Shown here: positions 9,763 to 20,771 of the stretch, piece by piece
Layout of the letters: every line of letters starts with the position of its first letter
Position numbering within the stretch: the stretch's first letter is position 1
Assembly: GCA_007858575.1 (NCBI GenBank)
Contig: CP042279.1
Location: 4,838,501-4,902,500 of the forward strand
DNA from: Streptomyces sp. WAC08241
GTDB taxonomy: Bacteria > Actinomycetota > Actinomycetes > Streptomycetales > Streptomycetaceae
Length of the DNA: 64,000 nt
Reading direction: 5' to 3'
Translations under genes and position numbers: made by a program
Notes under the pieces: model-generated
Told to the model about the DNA's origin: nothing
The model's database searches: none
The model's input: only the letters and a program-made list of their open reading frames with translations

Positions 9763-10326
9763 CGCTGTTCTCCTTCGGCGGCCGCCGCTGCCGTTGCCTT
9801 CTCCGCCGCCTTGCGGGCGGCGGCGATCTCCTTCGGTTCCTCCGCGCGCGGGTCGAGCGCGGGCGGTTCCGGCACCGTCCACATCCACTCGCGGAGCTTG
9901 TCGCGCTCGTGCGTCAGCTCGTGGATGTCGGTCTCCGCGTACTCGAACTCGGGCGACCAGAACAGCGCGTCGAAGGGCAGACCTCGATGCAGATGCCGCA
10001 GTACATGCAGAGCGCGAAGTCGATGGCGAAGCGGTCGAGGACGTTCCGGCTGTGCTCGCGGCCGCCGGGGGCGGCGGGCGGCACCGTCTCTTTGTGGGAG
10101 TCGATGTAGATGCACCAGTCGGGGCACTCGCGGGCGCAGAGCATGCAGACCGTGCAGTTCTCCTCGAACAGGCCGATGACCCCGGGGGTGGGGGGGAGTT
10201 CGGGTTGCGCGTCGGGGTACTGCGCGGTGTGCGAGCGCTTCGTCATCGTGCGGAGGGTGACGGCGAGGCCCTTGGCGAGGCCGGAGCCGGGGATGCCGGG
10301 CCGGGAAGGCGGGAGAAGAGGGCCAT
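9759..10326 (-). CDS. nuoI2: NADH-quinone oxidoreductase subunit I, second set (frameshifted)
   Basis: Peripheral-arm iron-sulfur subunit with two 4Fe-4S clusters (N6a/N6b). Both motifs are present: CTVCMLCARECPDWC and, after it, CMYCGICIEVCPFDALF once one G is restored near 9979. The N terminus probably starts at ATG 10326 (ALFSRLPG...), overlapping the nuoH-2 stop; a base is missing near 10295, then GLAKGLAVTLRTMTKR leads into the body. The C terminus is an Ala/Glu-rich extension (AAARKAAEKATAAAAAEGEQR). Coupled to nuoJ-2. Confidence 0.9.
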
Positions 10327-11291
10327 TACTGGATCGCCACCTTCACGATGCCGGTGAGCGCGATCTGCGCGAGGGCGAGCGGGACGAGCGTCGTCCAGGC
10401 GAGGCGCTGGAGCTGGTCCTCGCGCAGGCGCGGGTAGCTGACCCGCAGCCAGATGACGACGAAGGCGAGGACGGCGGTCTTCAGGAGGGTCCAGACCCAG
10501 CCGAGGCCGTCGGCGCCGAGGGGCCGTGCCAGCCGCCGAGGAAGAGGACGGTGGTGAGGCCGCAGAGGACGACGATGCCGGCGTACTCCGCGAGCAGGAA
10601 GAGGGCGAAGCGGAGGCCGGTGTACTCGGTGTACGCGCCGAAGATGATCTCCGAGTCCGCGACCGGCATGTCGAACGGCGGCCGCTGGAGCTCGGCGAGG
10701 CCGGCCACGAAGAAGACGAGCGCGCCGACGATCTGCCAGGGCACCCACCACCACGCGAAGGCGTTCAGGATGCCGGGAGGGAGACGGTGCCGGCGGCCAT
10801 CGCGACGGAGGCGGCGGCGAGGAGCATCGGGAGCTCGTACGCGAGGAGCTGGGCGGCGGTGCGCAGGCCGCCGAGCAGCGAGAACTTGTTCGCGGACGCC
10901 CAGCCGGCCATGAGGCTGCCGAGGACGCCGACGCCCATCACGGCGAGCACGAAGAAGATGCCGGCGTCGACGACCTGCCCGACGGCCCCTCGCCCGGGCC
11001 GACCGGGATCGCGACGAGGACGAGGAGGTACGGGAGGAGGGCGACGGCCGGCGCGAGCTGGAAGACCCGCCGGTCGGCGTCCTTCGGGACCACGTCCTCC
11101 TTCTGCGCGAACTTCACGCCGTCGGCGACGAGCTGGGCCCAGCCGTGGAAGCCGCCGGCGTACATGGGGCCGAGGCGGCCCTGCATGTAGGCCATGACCT
11201 TGTGCTCGGTCTGGCCGACGACGAGCGGCAGCACGAGGAAGACGGCGAAGACGACGAGGAGCCGGAGGGCGACGTCGAGTACGTCGTTCAC
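10326..11291 (-). CDS. nuoH2: NADH-quinone oxidoreductase subunit H, second set (frameshifted)
   Basis: Membrane subunit that forms the quinone tunnel with NuoB/D. Segments in order: EHKVMAYMQGRLGPMYAG, GWAQLVADGVKFAQKEDVVP, GSLMAGWASANKFSLLGGLRTAAQLLAYELPM, ELQRPPFDMPVADSEIIFGAYTEYTGLRFALFLLAEY (the conserved acidic loop), and ending LALAQIALTGIVKVAIQ. Frame breaks near 10990, 10775 and 10525. Start GTG 11291 is in a probable GTGA overlap with nuoC-2; stop overlaps nuoI-2 start. About 322 residues. Confidence 0.92.
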
Positions 11292-12656
11292 GCGGGATGC
11301 CTCCGGCGGGGTGGGTGGGGTCGGTGGGGTCGGGGTCGGTGGGCTTTTCCTTGCCGGGTTCGGCACCCTTGCCGGGTTCGGCGTCCGTGCCGGGCTCGGC
11401 GTCCGTGCCGGGTTCGGCCGGGGCGGCCGGCTCGGTGGCGGTGTCCGGCTCCGCCGGAGTTGCCGGGGTCCCCTGCCGGGCCGGTGCGGTGTCCTGTTCC
11501 GTCGGGGCCGCCGGTTCCTCGTCGAAGGCCGGGCGGGCGTGGTGCCAGGGGCGTCCGAGCTGCGGTGGGCGCGGGGGTCCTCGGTTCCGGGGGCGTCTGG
11601 CTCGCCGAGCCGTCGGCCGCCGAGCGGGAGCGGCGCGGCGGGCGGGCCGCCTCGGGCGGAGTGTCCCCGTCGCGTCCGGTGCCGCCGACTGGCTCACGGA
11701 GCCGTCCGAGGCCGAGCGGGAGCGGCGTACCGGAGCACCCGGCTCCCCCACCGCCTGGCTCGCGGAGCCGTCCGACGCGGAGCGGGAGCGGCGCGCCGGA
11801 GTGCCCGGTTCTCCGCCGTCTGGCTCGCCGAGCCCTCCGACGCCGAACGGGTCCGGCGGGCCGGAGCCGTCGTCGGGTCCTGGCTCGCCGAGCCCTCCGA
11901 CGCCGAGCGGGCGCGACGTACCGGGGCGTCGGCCCCTCCTGGCTCGCCGAGCCCTCCGACACCGAGCGGGCGCGACGTGCCGGGGGCGTCGTCGTCGGGT
12001 CGGCCGGGGTGGTGTCCGTGGTCGTGCGGGTGCGGCGGGCCGGGCGTTCGGCGCGGGTGGGGCCGGGGAGCTGGCCCTTGAGGGGCCCCACTCGTTGGGG
12101 TCCGGGACGCCCGGGGAAGCATCTGGCGGCGCTTGGGGCCGCCGTCGTGCGACTCGCCCGGCTCCTTCGCGCCCGGCCACGCCTTGGCGACCCGGGCCGC
12201 GAGGACGAAGTCCTTGCGCAGCGGGTGGCCCTCGAAGTTCTCGGGGAGGAGCAGCGGGACCAGGTGCGGGTGGCCCGTGAAGTCCACGCCGAACATCTCG
12301 TGGGTCTCGCGCTCGTGCCAGCCCGCGCCCGCGTACACCTCCACCGCCGTGGGGAGGACGGGGCCGCGTGCGGGACCGTCGTGCGGACGAGGAGGCGGCG
12401 GGGGAGCCGCCCTCCTCGGCACCGCCCCGCCGAGCGCCACCACGTGGGCGCAGACCCGGATCCCCGTGCCCGGCTCGTCGACCGCGCTCAGCCAGTCGAA
12501 GTAGGTGCAGCCCAACGCGTCACGGGCCGTCGTCAGGGCCGTGATCCAGGAGGCCGGCGGGACGTCGACCGTCAGCAGGTCGTACGCCCGCTCCGCCGTC
12601 GACTCCTCGCCGAAGACCTCCGTCACCGACTCGGGGAGGCCGTCGTACGCGCTCAT
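11288..12656 (-). CDS. nuoC2: NADH-quinone oxidoreductase subunit C, second set, with repeat-rich tail (frameshifted)
   Basis: The first half is a normal NuoC: YDLLTVDVPPASWITALTTARD, CTYFDWLSAVDEPG, VYAGAGWHERETHEMFGVDFTGHPHLVPLLLPENFEGHPLRKDF (the family signature). After about residue 190 comes a long low-complexity extension with six copies of a motif of the form RRxRSxSxGSxSQ and an acidic Glu/Pro/Thr-rich end. No NuoD domain is present. ATG 12656 is in an ATGA overlap with nuoB-2. Several frameshifts in the tail make its exact sequence and stop uncertain; the 11288 stop is inferred from the GTGA overlap with nuoH-2. Confidence 0.85.
11598..11976. repeat. six direct repeats in the nuoC-2 tail
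   Basis: On the plus strand, copies start at 11598, 11690, 11756, 11821, 11881 and 11940. Each begins TGGCTCGCCGAGCC or a close variant and continues about 36 bases (variants of TCCGACGCCGAGCGGGCGCG). Spacings are 92, 66, 65, 60 and 59. On the coding (minus) strand every copy reads RRxRSxSxGSxSQ, although in three different frames because of indels. Confidence 0.9.
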
Positions 12657-13246
12657 GCCGTGCCTCCCGGCGGGGGCGTCAGCGGGCTCGTCAGTTCCGC
12701 GACCGAGGGGGACGCGGCGTACCGCTCCGCCAGGCTCTCCCGCGCGATCTTCTCCTGGAGCTTGAGGATGCCCTGGAGCAGCGCCTCGGGCCGGGGCGGG
12801 CAGCCCGGTACGTACACGTCGACCGGGATGATCTGGTCGACGCCCTTCGTCACGGAGTACGAGTCCCAGTACGGGCCGCCGCAGTTGGAGCAGGCGCCGA
12901 AGGAGATGACGTACTTCGGCTCGGGCATCTGCTCGTAGAGGCGCTTCACGGCCGGTGCCATCTTGTCCGTCACCGTGCCCGAGACGATCATCAGATCGGC
13001 CTGGCGCGGGCCGGGCGCGAAGGGGATCACGCCGAGGCGGATGAAGTCGTGGCGGGCCATCGACGCGGCGATGAACTCGATCGCGCAGCAGGCGAGGCCG
13101 AAGTTGAAGACCCACAGGCTGTAGCGGCGGCCCCAGTTGAGGACCACCTTCATCGGCTCCGGGGCCAGGCGGGCGAGCGTGCCCAGCTTCGGAGCGGGCA
13201 GGGCCACGGGGCCGGGGCCGGATCCGGTTTCGGGTGTTACGTCCAT
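12653..13246 (-). CDS. nuoB2: NADH-quinone oxidoreductase subunit B, second set
   Basis: Intact 197-residue subunit that holds cluster N2, the last iron-sulfur centre before quinone. The unusual tandem-cysteine ligand site FGLACCAIEF is at about residue 50, with SFGACSNCGGPYWDSY and VYVPGCPPRPEALLQGIL supplying the remaining ligands. The N and C termini have short Pro/Gly-rich extensions. The ATG at 13246 lies inside the end of nuoA-2 (10-base overlap). Confidence 0.97.
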   Translation of the reverse strand: MDVTPETGSGPGPVALPAPKLGTLARLAPEPMKVVLNWGRRYSLWVFNFGLACCAIEFIAASMARHDFIRLGVIPFAPGPRQADLMIVSGTVTDKMAPAVKRLYEQMPEPKYVISFGACSNCGGPYWDSYSVTKGVDQIIPVDVYVPGCPPRPEALLQGILKLQEKIARESLAERYAASPSVAELTSPLTPPPGGTA

Positions 13247-13663
13247 GTCAGGACGCCCTTCTTGTACGCGTAGAGCAGCCCCACGGCCAGGAAGCCGAGG
13301 AAGACGAACATCTCGACCAGGGTCGTGGCGCCGTAGCCGGGCGCGGCGAAGACCGTCGCCCAGGGAAGAGGAAGATCGAGTCGACGGCGAAGATCACGTA
13401 GAGGAACGCGTACACGTAGTAGCGGACCTGGGTGTGCGCCCAGCCCTCCCCACGGGGTCGACGCCGCACTCGTACGTGAGGAGCTTCTCGGGCGTCGGCA
13501 CGACGGGCCGCAGCAGCCTGCCCGCGCCGAACGCCGCGGCGACGAAGAGCACGCCGACGACGGCGAGCAGGCCGACGACGGAGTACGTCTGGAAGTAGTC
13601 CGCCGCGTCGGCCGCGACAACGGTCGGTTCCCGCACGTCCGCCCCTCGGTCCAGGTGCCCCAT
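13237..13663 (-). CDS. nuoA2: NADH-quinone oxidoreductase subunit A, second set (frameshifted)
   Basis: Small three-helix subunit and first gene of the second nuo set. Blocks: YFQTYSVVGLLAVVGVLFVAAAFGAGRLLRP, PEKLLTYECGVDPVG (conserved loop with Cys), HTQVRYYVYAFLYVIFAVDSIFLFP, and TLVEMFVFLGFLAVGLLYAYKKGVLTWT. Two single-base losses (near 13450 and 13365) split it. ATG 13663 gives an N-terminal extension of about 22 residues before the usual start; a start nearer 13600 is possible. Confidence 0.9.
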
Positions 13664-13754
13664 GGGTCACTTCTGTTCTGTACGCATCTGTACGCACGCG
13701 AGTCTAGGCCCTGCTAAAGGGACCGTAAGCAGTCGTGGCGACCGGTCCCGCGTG

Positions 13755-13830
13755 GGCTCCGGGTCGGCTCCGGGTCAGCCCCGGATCGGTCTCGGACCGG
13801 CCCCGGACCGGCTCCGGTGGGGTTAACCCC
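13755..13830. repeat. six 11-bp tandem repeats and a 12-bp palindrome upstream of the sensor kinase
   Basis: Six consecutive 11-mers at 13755, 13766, 13777, 13788, 13799 and 13810 follow the pattern GGCTCCGGGTC (first two identical, others 2-4 changes). They run into the perfect palindrome GGGGTTAACCCC at 13819-13830. The block lies between divergent nuoA-2 and the first sensor kinase and is non-coding. An 11-bp period places each unit on one DNA face, so a protein-binding array is possible. Confidence 0.8.
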
Positions 13831-13889
13831 CTTCCGTTCGACCGTCTCCCCATGGCGGCGCGCGATCCGCGCCGGGCACCCTGGGGCCC

Positions 13890-15060
13890 ATGAGTGCCGA
13901 TCACGACTCCGCCGCCGTCCCCGCCGCCCCGGCGCGCCCCCGTACCGCCTACGGGAAGGAGACCTGGAAGGAGATCGCCTTCCTCCTCTCCAACCTCCTC
14001 ACGACGCTGGCCGGTTTCGTCTACGCGGTGGTGAGCGTCCTGCTCGGGGTGGGCCTCTCGGTCACCGTGGTCGGCCTCCCGCTGCTCGCCCTCGGCTCGG
14101 CGGCGCCCGGCTGCTCGGCCGGTCGGAGCGGGGCGGGCCCGGGCCTGCTCGGCGTCGCGGTCCGGGAGCCGTCCCCGCTGCCCCGGCGCGACGGCTTCTT
14201 CGGCTGGCTGTGGTCCGCGCTGAAGGACCCGGTGGCCTGGCGGACCCAGTTGTACGGGCTGATCCGGCTGCCCTGGGGGATCGTGACCTTCACGGTCACC
14301 CTGGTCTCGCTCCTCGTCCTCTGGCCCGTGCTGCCCTTCGTCGCGCGGTTGCTCGCGAGCGCCGACCGGGGCATGGTCCGGGGCTGCTCTCGCCCTCCGA
14401 CGAACTGGAGCGGCGGATCGCCGAGCTGGAGTCGGACCGGGGCGTGGTCGTCGACACCGCCGCCGCCGACCTGCGGCGCATCGAACGCGACCTGCACGAC
14501 GGCGCGCAGGCCCGGCTCGTCGCCCTCGCGATGGGGCTCGGCCTGGCGAAGGAGAAGCTCCTCGACGACCCGGAGGCCGCCGCCGCGATGGTCGACGAGG
14601 CGCACGGCGAGGTGAAGCTCGCGCTCAGGAGCTGCGGGACCTGGCCCGGGGCATCCACCCGGCCGTCCTCACCGACTGGGGGCTCGGCGCCGCCCTGTCC
14701 TCCGTCTCGGCGCGCTGCACGGTGCCGGTGCGGGTCGGCGTCGACCTGGCCGAGCGGCCGGCGGAGGCGATCGAGGGCATCGCGTACTTCACGGTCTCGG
14801 AGCTGCTCCAGAACGTCTCCAAGCACTCCCGCGCCCGGTCAGCCTCCGTGGAGGTGTGGCGGACGGGCGGGCGGCTGATGCTCCAGGTCCGGGACGACGG
14901 CACCGGCGGGGCGCGCCTCGACGGCGGCACGGGGCTCGCCGGGCTCGCGGAGCGCCTCGGCGCGGTCGACGGCGTCCTCGCCCTGGACTCCCCGGCGGGC
15001 GGTCCGACGACGGTCACGGCGGAACTGCCGTGGCGGGACCGGGTCGCGGCCGCGCGGTAG
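13890..15060 (+). CDS. sensor histidine kinase, HisKA_3 type (frameshifted)
   Basis: Membrane sensor of a NarL-type two-component system. The N-terminal part has two pairs of hydrophobic segments (FLLSNLLTTLAGFVYAVVSVLLGVGLSVTVVGLPLLALG and GIVTFTVTLVSLLVLWPVLPF), matching the sensor domain common in Streptomyces kinases. The H-box is RRIERDLHDGAQARLVALAMGLGLAKEKL; the ATPase end has YFTVSELLQNVSKHSRA (N-box) and LMLQVRDDGTGGA, LDSPAGGPTTVTAELPW (G-boxes). One base missing near 14385 and another near 14632. About 390 residues. The signal is unknown. Confidence 0.9.
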
Positions 15061-15188
15061 GCCCCCGGGCCCTCCGGACTCTCAGGCCCCGGGACCCCCG
15101 GACCCCCGTGGTGGGGAAAACCCCGCCCGCAGACGCCGACCTCCCTCATGGTCCGGCCCCCGCCGAACGGAACCCTGGAACACGTACG

Positions 15189-15236
15189 CACCGCACCGCA
15201 CCGCACAGCACCGCACTGCACTGCACTGCACTGCAC
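15189..15236. repeat. pentanucleotide microsatellite between the two sensor kinases
   Basis: About nine consecutive 5-base units, first CCGCA then CTGCA, with one interruption (CAGCA). Located in the roughly 255-base gap between the two kinase genes, about 80 bases before the second kinase start. Non-coding in any supported gene. Confidence 0.85.
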
Positions 15237-15315
15237 CAGCCCAGCCCGGCCCCGCCGAACGCGTACCGCCCGAGCCCACCGCCCCGGCCCCCACCAGCAG
15301 AGAAGGACGTTCGCC

Positions 15316-16598
15316 ATGCCCTCCCACCGACTCCCCGCCGCGATCCGCGCGCCGTTCGAGGGCCGCACCTGGCGCGCCCTCGGGTACGTGCTGATCGGCC
15401 TCCCGCTGAGCATCTGCTGGTTCGCGCTCTCCGTCTCCCTCGTCTCGACCGGCGCCGGGCTGCTGATCACGTTCCTCGGCGTGCCGGTCCTGGCCGGGGC
15501 GCTCGCCCTGTGCCGGGGCTTCGGCGCGGTGGAGCGGGCCCGGGCGCGGGCGCTGCTCGGCCTGGACGTGGCGGCGCCGGAGCCGGTGCGCGGCCGGACC
15601 GGCGGGGCGCTCTCGTGGATGGGGGCCATGCTGAAGAGCGGGGCCTCGTGGCGCCACCTGCTCTACGCGTTCGTGCACATGCCGTGGGCGGTGTTCTCCT
15701 TCTCGGTGGCGGTCGCGTTCTGGGGGTGGGGCTGGAGCCTCTTCACGTATCCGCTGTGGCAGTGGACGTTCCCCGCGTACGTCGGGCAGGACGGGATCCA
15801 GTTGTACGGCGACGGGACGCACGGCCTGTACCTGGACTCGCCCTTCGAGATCGCGGTGACCTGCGCGGTCGGCCTGCTGTTCGTGCTGGTCGGGCCGTGG
15901 CTGCTGCGCGGGCTCGTCGCCGTCGACCGGTTCCTGGTGGCCGGTTGCTCGGCCCGTCCCGGCCGGCGTCGCGCGTGACGGAGCTGGAGTCGGACCGGGG
16001 CGTGCTCGTGGACACCGCCGCCGCCGACCTGCGGCGCATCGAGCGGGCGCTGCACGACGGCGCGCAGGCCCGGCTCGGCGCTCGCCATGGACCTGGGCCT
16101 GGCGAAGGAGAGGCTGGCGGAGGACCCGAAGGCGGCGGCGGTCCTGGTGGACGAGGCCCACGGCGAGGTGAAGCTGGCGCTCCAGGAGCTGCGCGACCTG
16201 GCCCGGGGCATCCACCCGGCCGTCCTCACCGACCGGGGCCTGGACGCGGCCCTGTCGGCGGTGGCCTCAGCTGCGCGGTCCCGGTGTCGGTGGACGTGGA
16301 CCTGCCGGCGCGGCCGGTCGCGGCGATCGAGGGCATCGCGTACTTCACGGTCTCGGAGCTCCTGCGGAACGTCACCGAGCACGCGCGGGCGCGGCGCGCC
16401 CGGGTGGACGTGTGGCGCTCGGGCGACCGGCTGATGCTCCAGGTCCGGGACGACGGCGTCGGCGGCGCGGAGGCGGCGGCCGGGCGGAGCCTGGCGGCGC
16501 TCTCCGAGCGGGTCGGGGCGGTGGACGGGGTCCTGGTCGTGGACTCGCCGGCGGGCGGCCCGACGACGGTCACGGCCGAACTGCCCTGGCGGGCGTAG
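15316..16598 (+). CDS. sensor histidine kinase, HisKA_3 type, paralogue of the preceding gene (frameshifted)
   Basis: Second kinase of the cluster. The sensor part is longer than in its neighbour (FEGRTWRALGYVLIGLPLSICWFALSVSLVSTGAGLLITFLGVPVLAGAL, later a 60-residue outer loop with GQDGIQLYGDGTHGLYLDS, and a last helix AVGLLFVLVGPWLLRGLVAV). The catalytic part is nearly identical to the first kinase: RRIERALHDGAQARL, GIAYFTVSELLRNVTEHARA, LMLQVRDDGVGGA and the shared AGGPTTVTAELPW end. Deletions near 15950, 16078 and 16270. ATG 15316 follows AGAAGGACG. A tandem duplication is the simplest origin. Confidence 0.9.
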
Positions 16599-16699
16599 GC
16601 CCCGCCCGGCAGATCGGGATCGGGCCTCCGGCGGCCCCCGGGTGCGATGCTGGGGCTTCGACGGAAGACCGGACGACCTGATCGTGGGGGCTGTGGGGC

Positions 16700-17382
16700 G
16701 TGGGAGAGCGGGACGTGGCGGGACGGGTGCGGGTGGTCATCGCCGAGGATTCGGTACTGCTCCGGGAGGGACTGACCCGGCTCCTGACCGACCTGGGGCA
16801 CGAGGTCGTCGCCGGGGTCGGCGACGGCGAGGCCCTGGTGGAGACGGTGGGAAGCTCGCGGCCGAGGGGGCGCTGCCGGACGTGGTGGTGGCGGACGTGG
16901 ATGCCGCCGACCCACACGGACGAGGGCGTGCGGGCGGCGGTGCGTCTGCGCGGGGACCACCCGGGGCTCGGGGTGCTCGTCCTGTCGCAGTACGTGGAGG
17001 AGCAGTACGCCACCGAGCTCCTGGCCGGTTCCAGCCGGGGCGTGGGCTACCTCCTGAAGGACCGGGTCGCGGAGGTCCGGGAGTTCGTGGACGCGGTCGT
17101 CCGGGTCGCCGGGGCGGCACGGCCCTGGACCCGGAGGTCGTGCAGCAGCTCCTCGGCCGCAGCCGGCAGCAGGACGTCCTGGCGAACCTGACCCCGCGCG
17201 AGCGGGAGGTCCTGGGCCTGATGGCGGAGGGGCGGACGAACTCGGCGATCGCGAAGGCGCTGGTCGTGAGCGACGGCGCGGTGGAGAAGCACATCAGCAA
17301 CATCTTCCTGAAGCTGGGGCTCTCGCCGAGTGACGGCGATCACCGGCGGGTACTCGCCGTACTGACGTACCTGAGGTCATGA
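16700..17382 (+). CDS. NarL/LuxR-type response regulator (frameshifted)
   Basis: Likely partner of the two kinases upstream. Receiver domain: RVVIAEDSVLLREGLTRLLTDLGHEVV, then VVVADVDMP (phospho-acceptor Asp), LVLSQYVEEQYATELL and GVGYLLKDRV (conserved Lys). The C-terminal LuxR helix-turn-helix reads LTPREREVLGLMAEGRTNSAIAKALVVSDGAVEKHISNIFLKLGL. One G-run deletion near 16853 and others near 16910 and 17120 interrupt it. GTG 16700 is taken as start. The last codons fall inside a tandem repeat. Confidence 0.9.
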
Positions 17383-17426
17383 CGTACCTGAGGTCCTGAG
17401 GTTCTGACGTACCTGAGGTCCTGAGG
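17363..17426. repeat. three tandem copies at the 3' end of the response regulator gene
   Basis: TGACGTACCTGAGGTC recurs at 17363, 17380 and 17405; the second and third copies are extended by CTGAGG. The first copy encodes the regulator's last residues (TYLRS) and the second begins exactly at its stop codon, so duplication of the gene end is likely. A perfect palindrome CCGGAGCTCCGG follows at 17432-17443. Confidence 0.85.
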
Positions 17427-17454
17427 AGGCTCCGGAGCTCCGGTACCCAGGGCC

Positions 17455-17485
17455 GCCGGTTCCGGCCCCGGCCGCCGGAACCGGC
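17455..17485 (+). terminator. hairpin after the response regulator
   Basis: Perfect 11-bp stem GCCGGTTCCGG / CCGGAACCGGC with a 9-base loop. It lies about 75 bases after the response-regulator stop and about 245 bases before korA, so it probably separates the two units. The remaining stretch to korA holds no gene I can support. Confidence 0.6.
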
Positions 17486-17730
17486 CCTCGACCGCCCCTG
17501 GACGACAGAAAGGCCGGAACCAGACCTTCCGGAACACTTCGGGCGGCGACACGACGTGACGAACCCTGACAGAACGGATCCCGAAAAGCGGTCCATGATG
17601 CAAGAAGTCCAGGGAGACTCGCCCCGCCGTCGTAGGGTGGGCAGCGGGACGGACGGTGATCGGCCGACCGCGCCCCGAGCTCCTCCCGCCTCCGGCGGAG
17701 AGTCCCCTGCCACGAGGGAGGTCCAGTTCA

Positions 17731-20720
<2,990 letters not shown>

Positions 20721-20734
20721 CGCGGCGGCACCAC

Positions 20735-20771
20735 GAGGGAGGGCGGGCCCGTACGGGGCTCGCCCTCCCTC
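20735..20771. terminator. bidirectional terminator between korB and a kinase gene
   Basis: Perfect 11-bp stem GAGGGAGGGCG / CGCCCTCCCTC with a 15-base GC-rich loop. It sits between two convergent stops, 14 bases after korB and overlapping the end of the minus-strand kinase gene, so it can end transcripts from both sides. Confidence 0.75.

Noticed and set aside
11598..11976. CRISPR-like array in the nuoC-2 tail
   Set aside because: Unit spacing varies from 59 to 92 bases, spacers are themselves repetitive, and no cas gene is present.
11598..12000. Plus-strand reading of the repeats as a WLAEPSDAERxRR repeat protein
   Set aside because: The plus-strand frames also change between units, there is no start or ribosome-binding site, and the minus strand is occupied by a continuous overlapping nuo operon in which the repeats extend NuoC.
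11288..12150. A hidden nuoD in the second nuo set
   Set aside because: Checked all three minus-strand frames; none shows NuoD motifs, and the space (about 290 codons) is too short for the roughly 400-450-residue protein.
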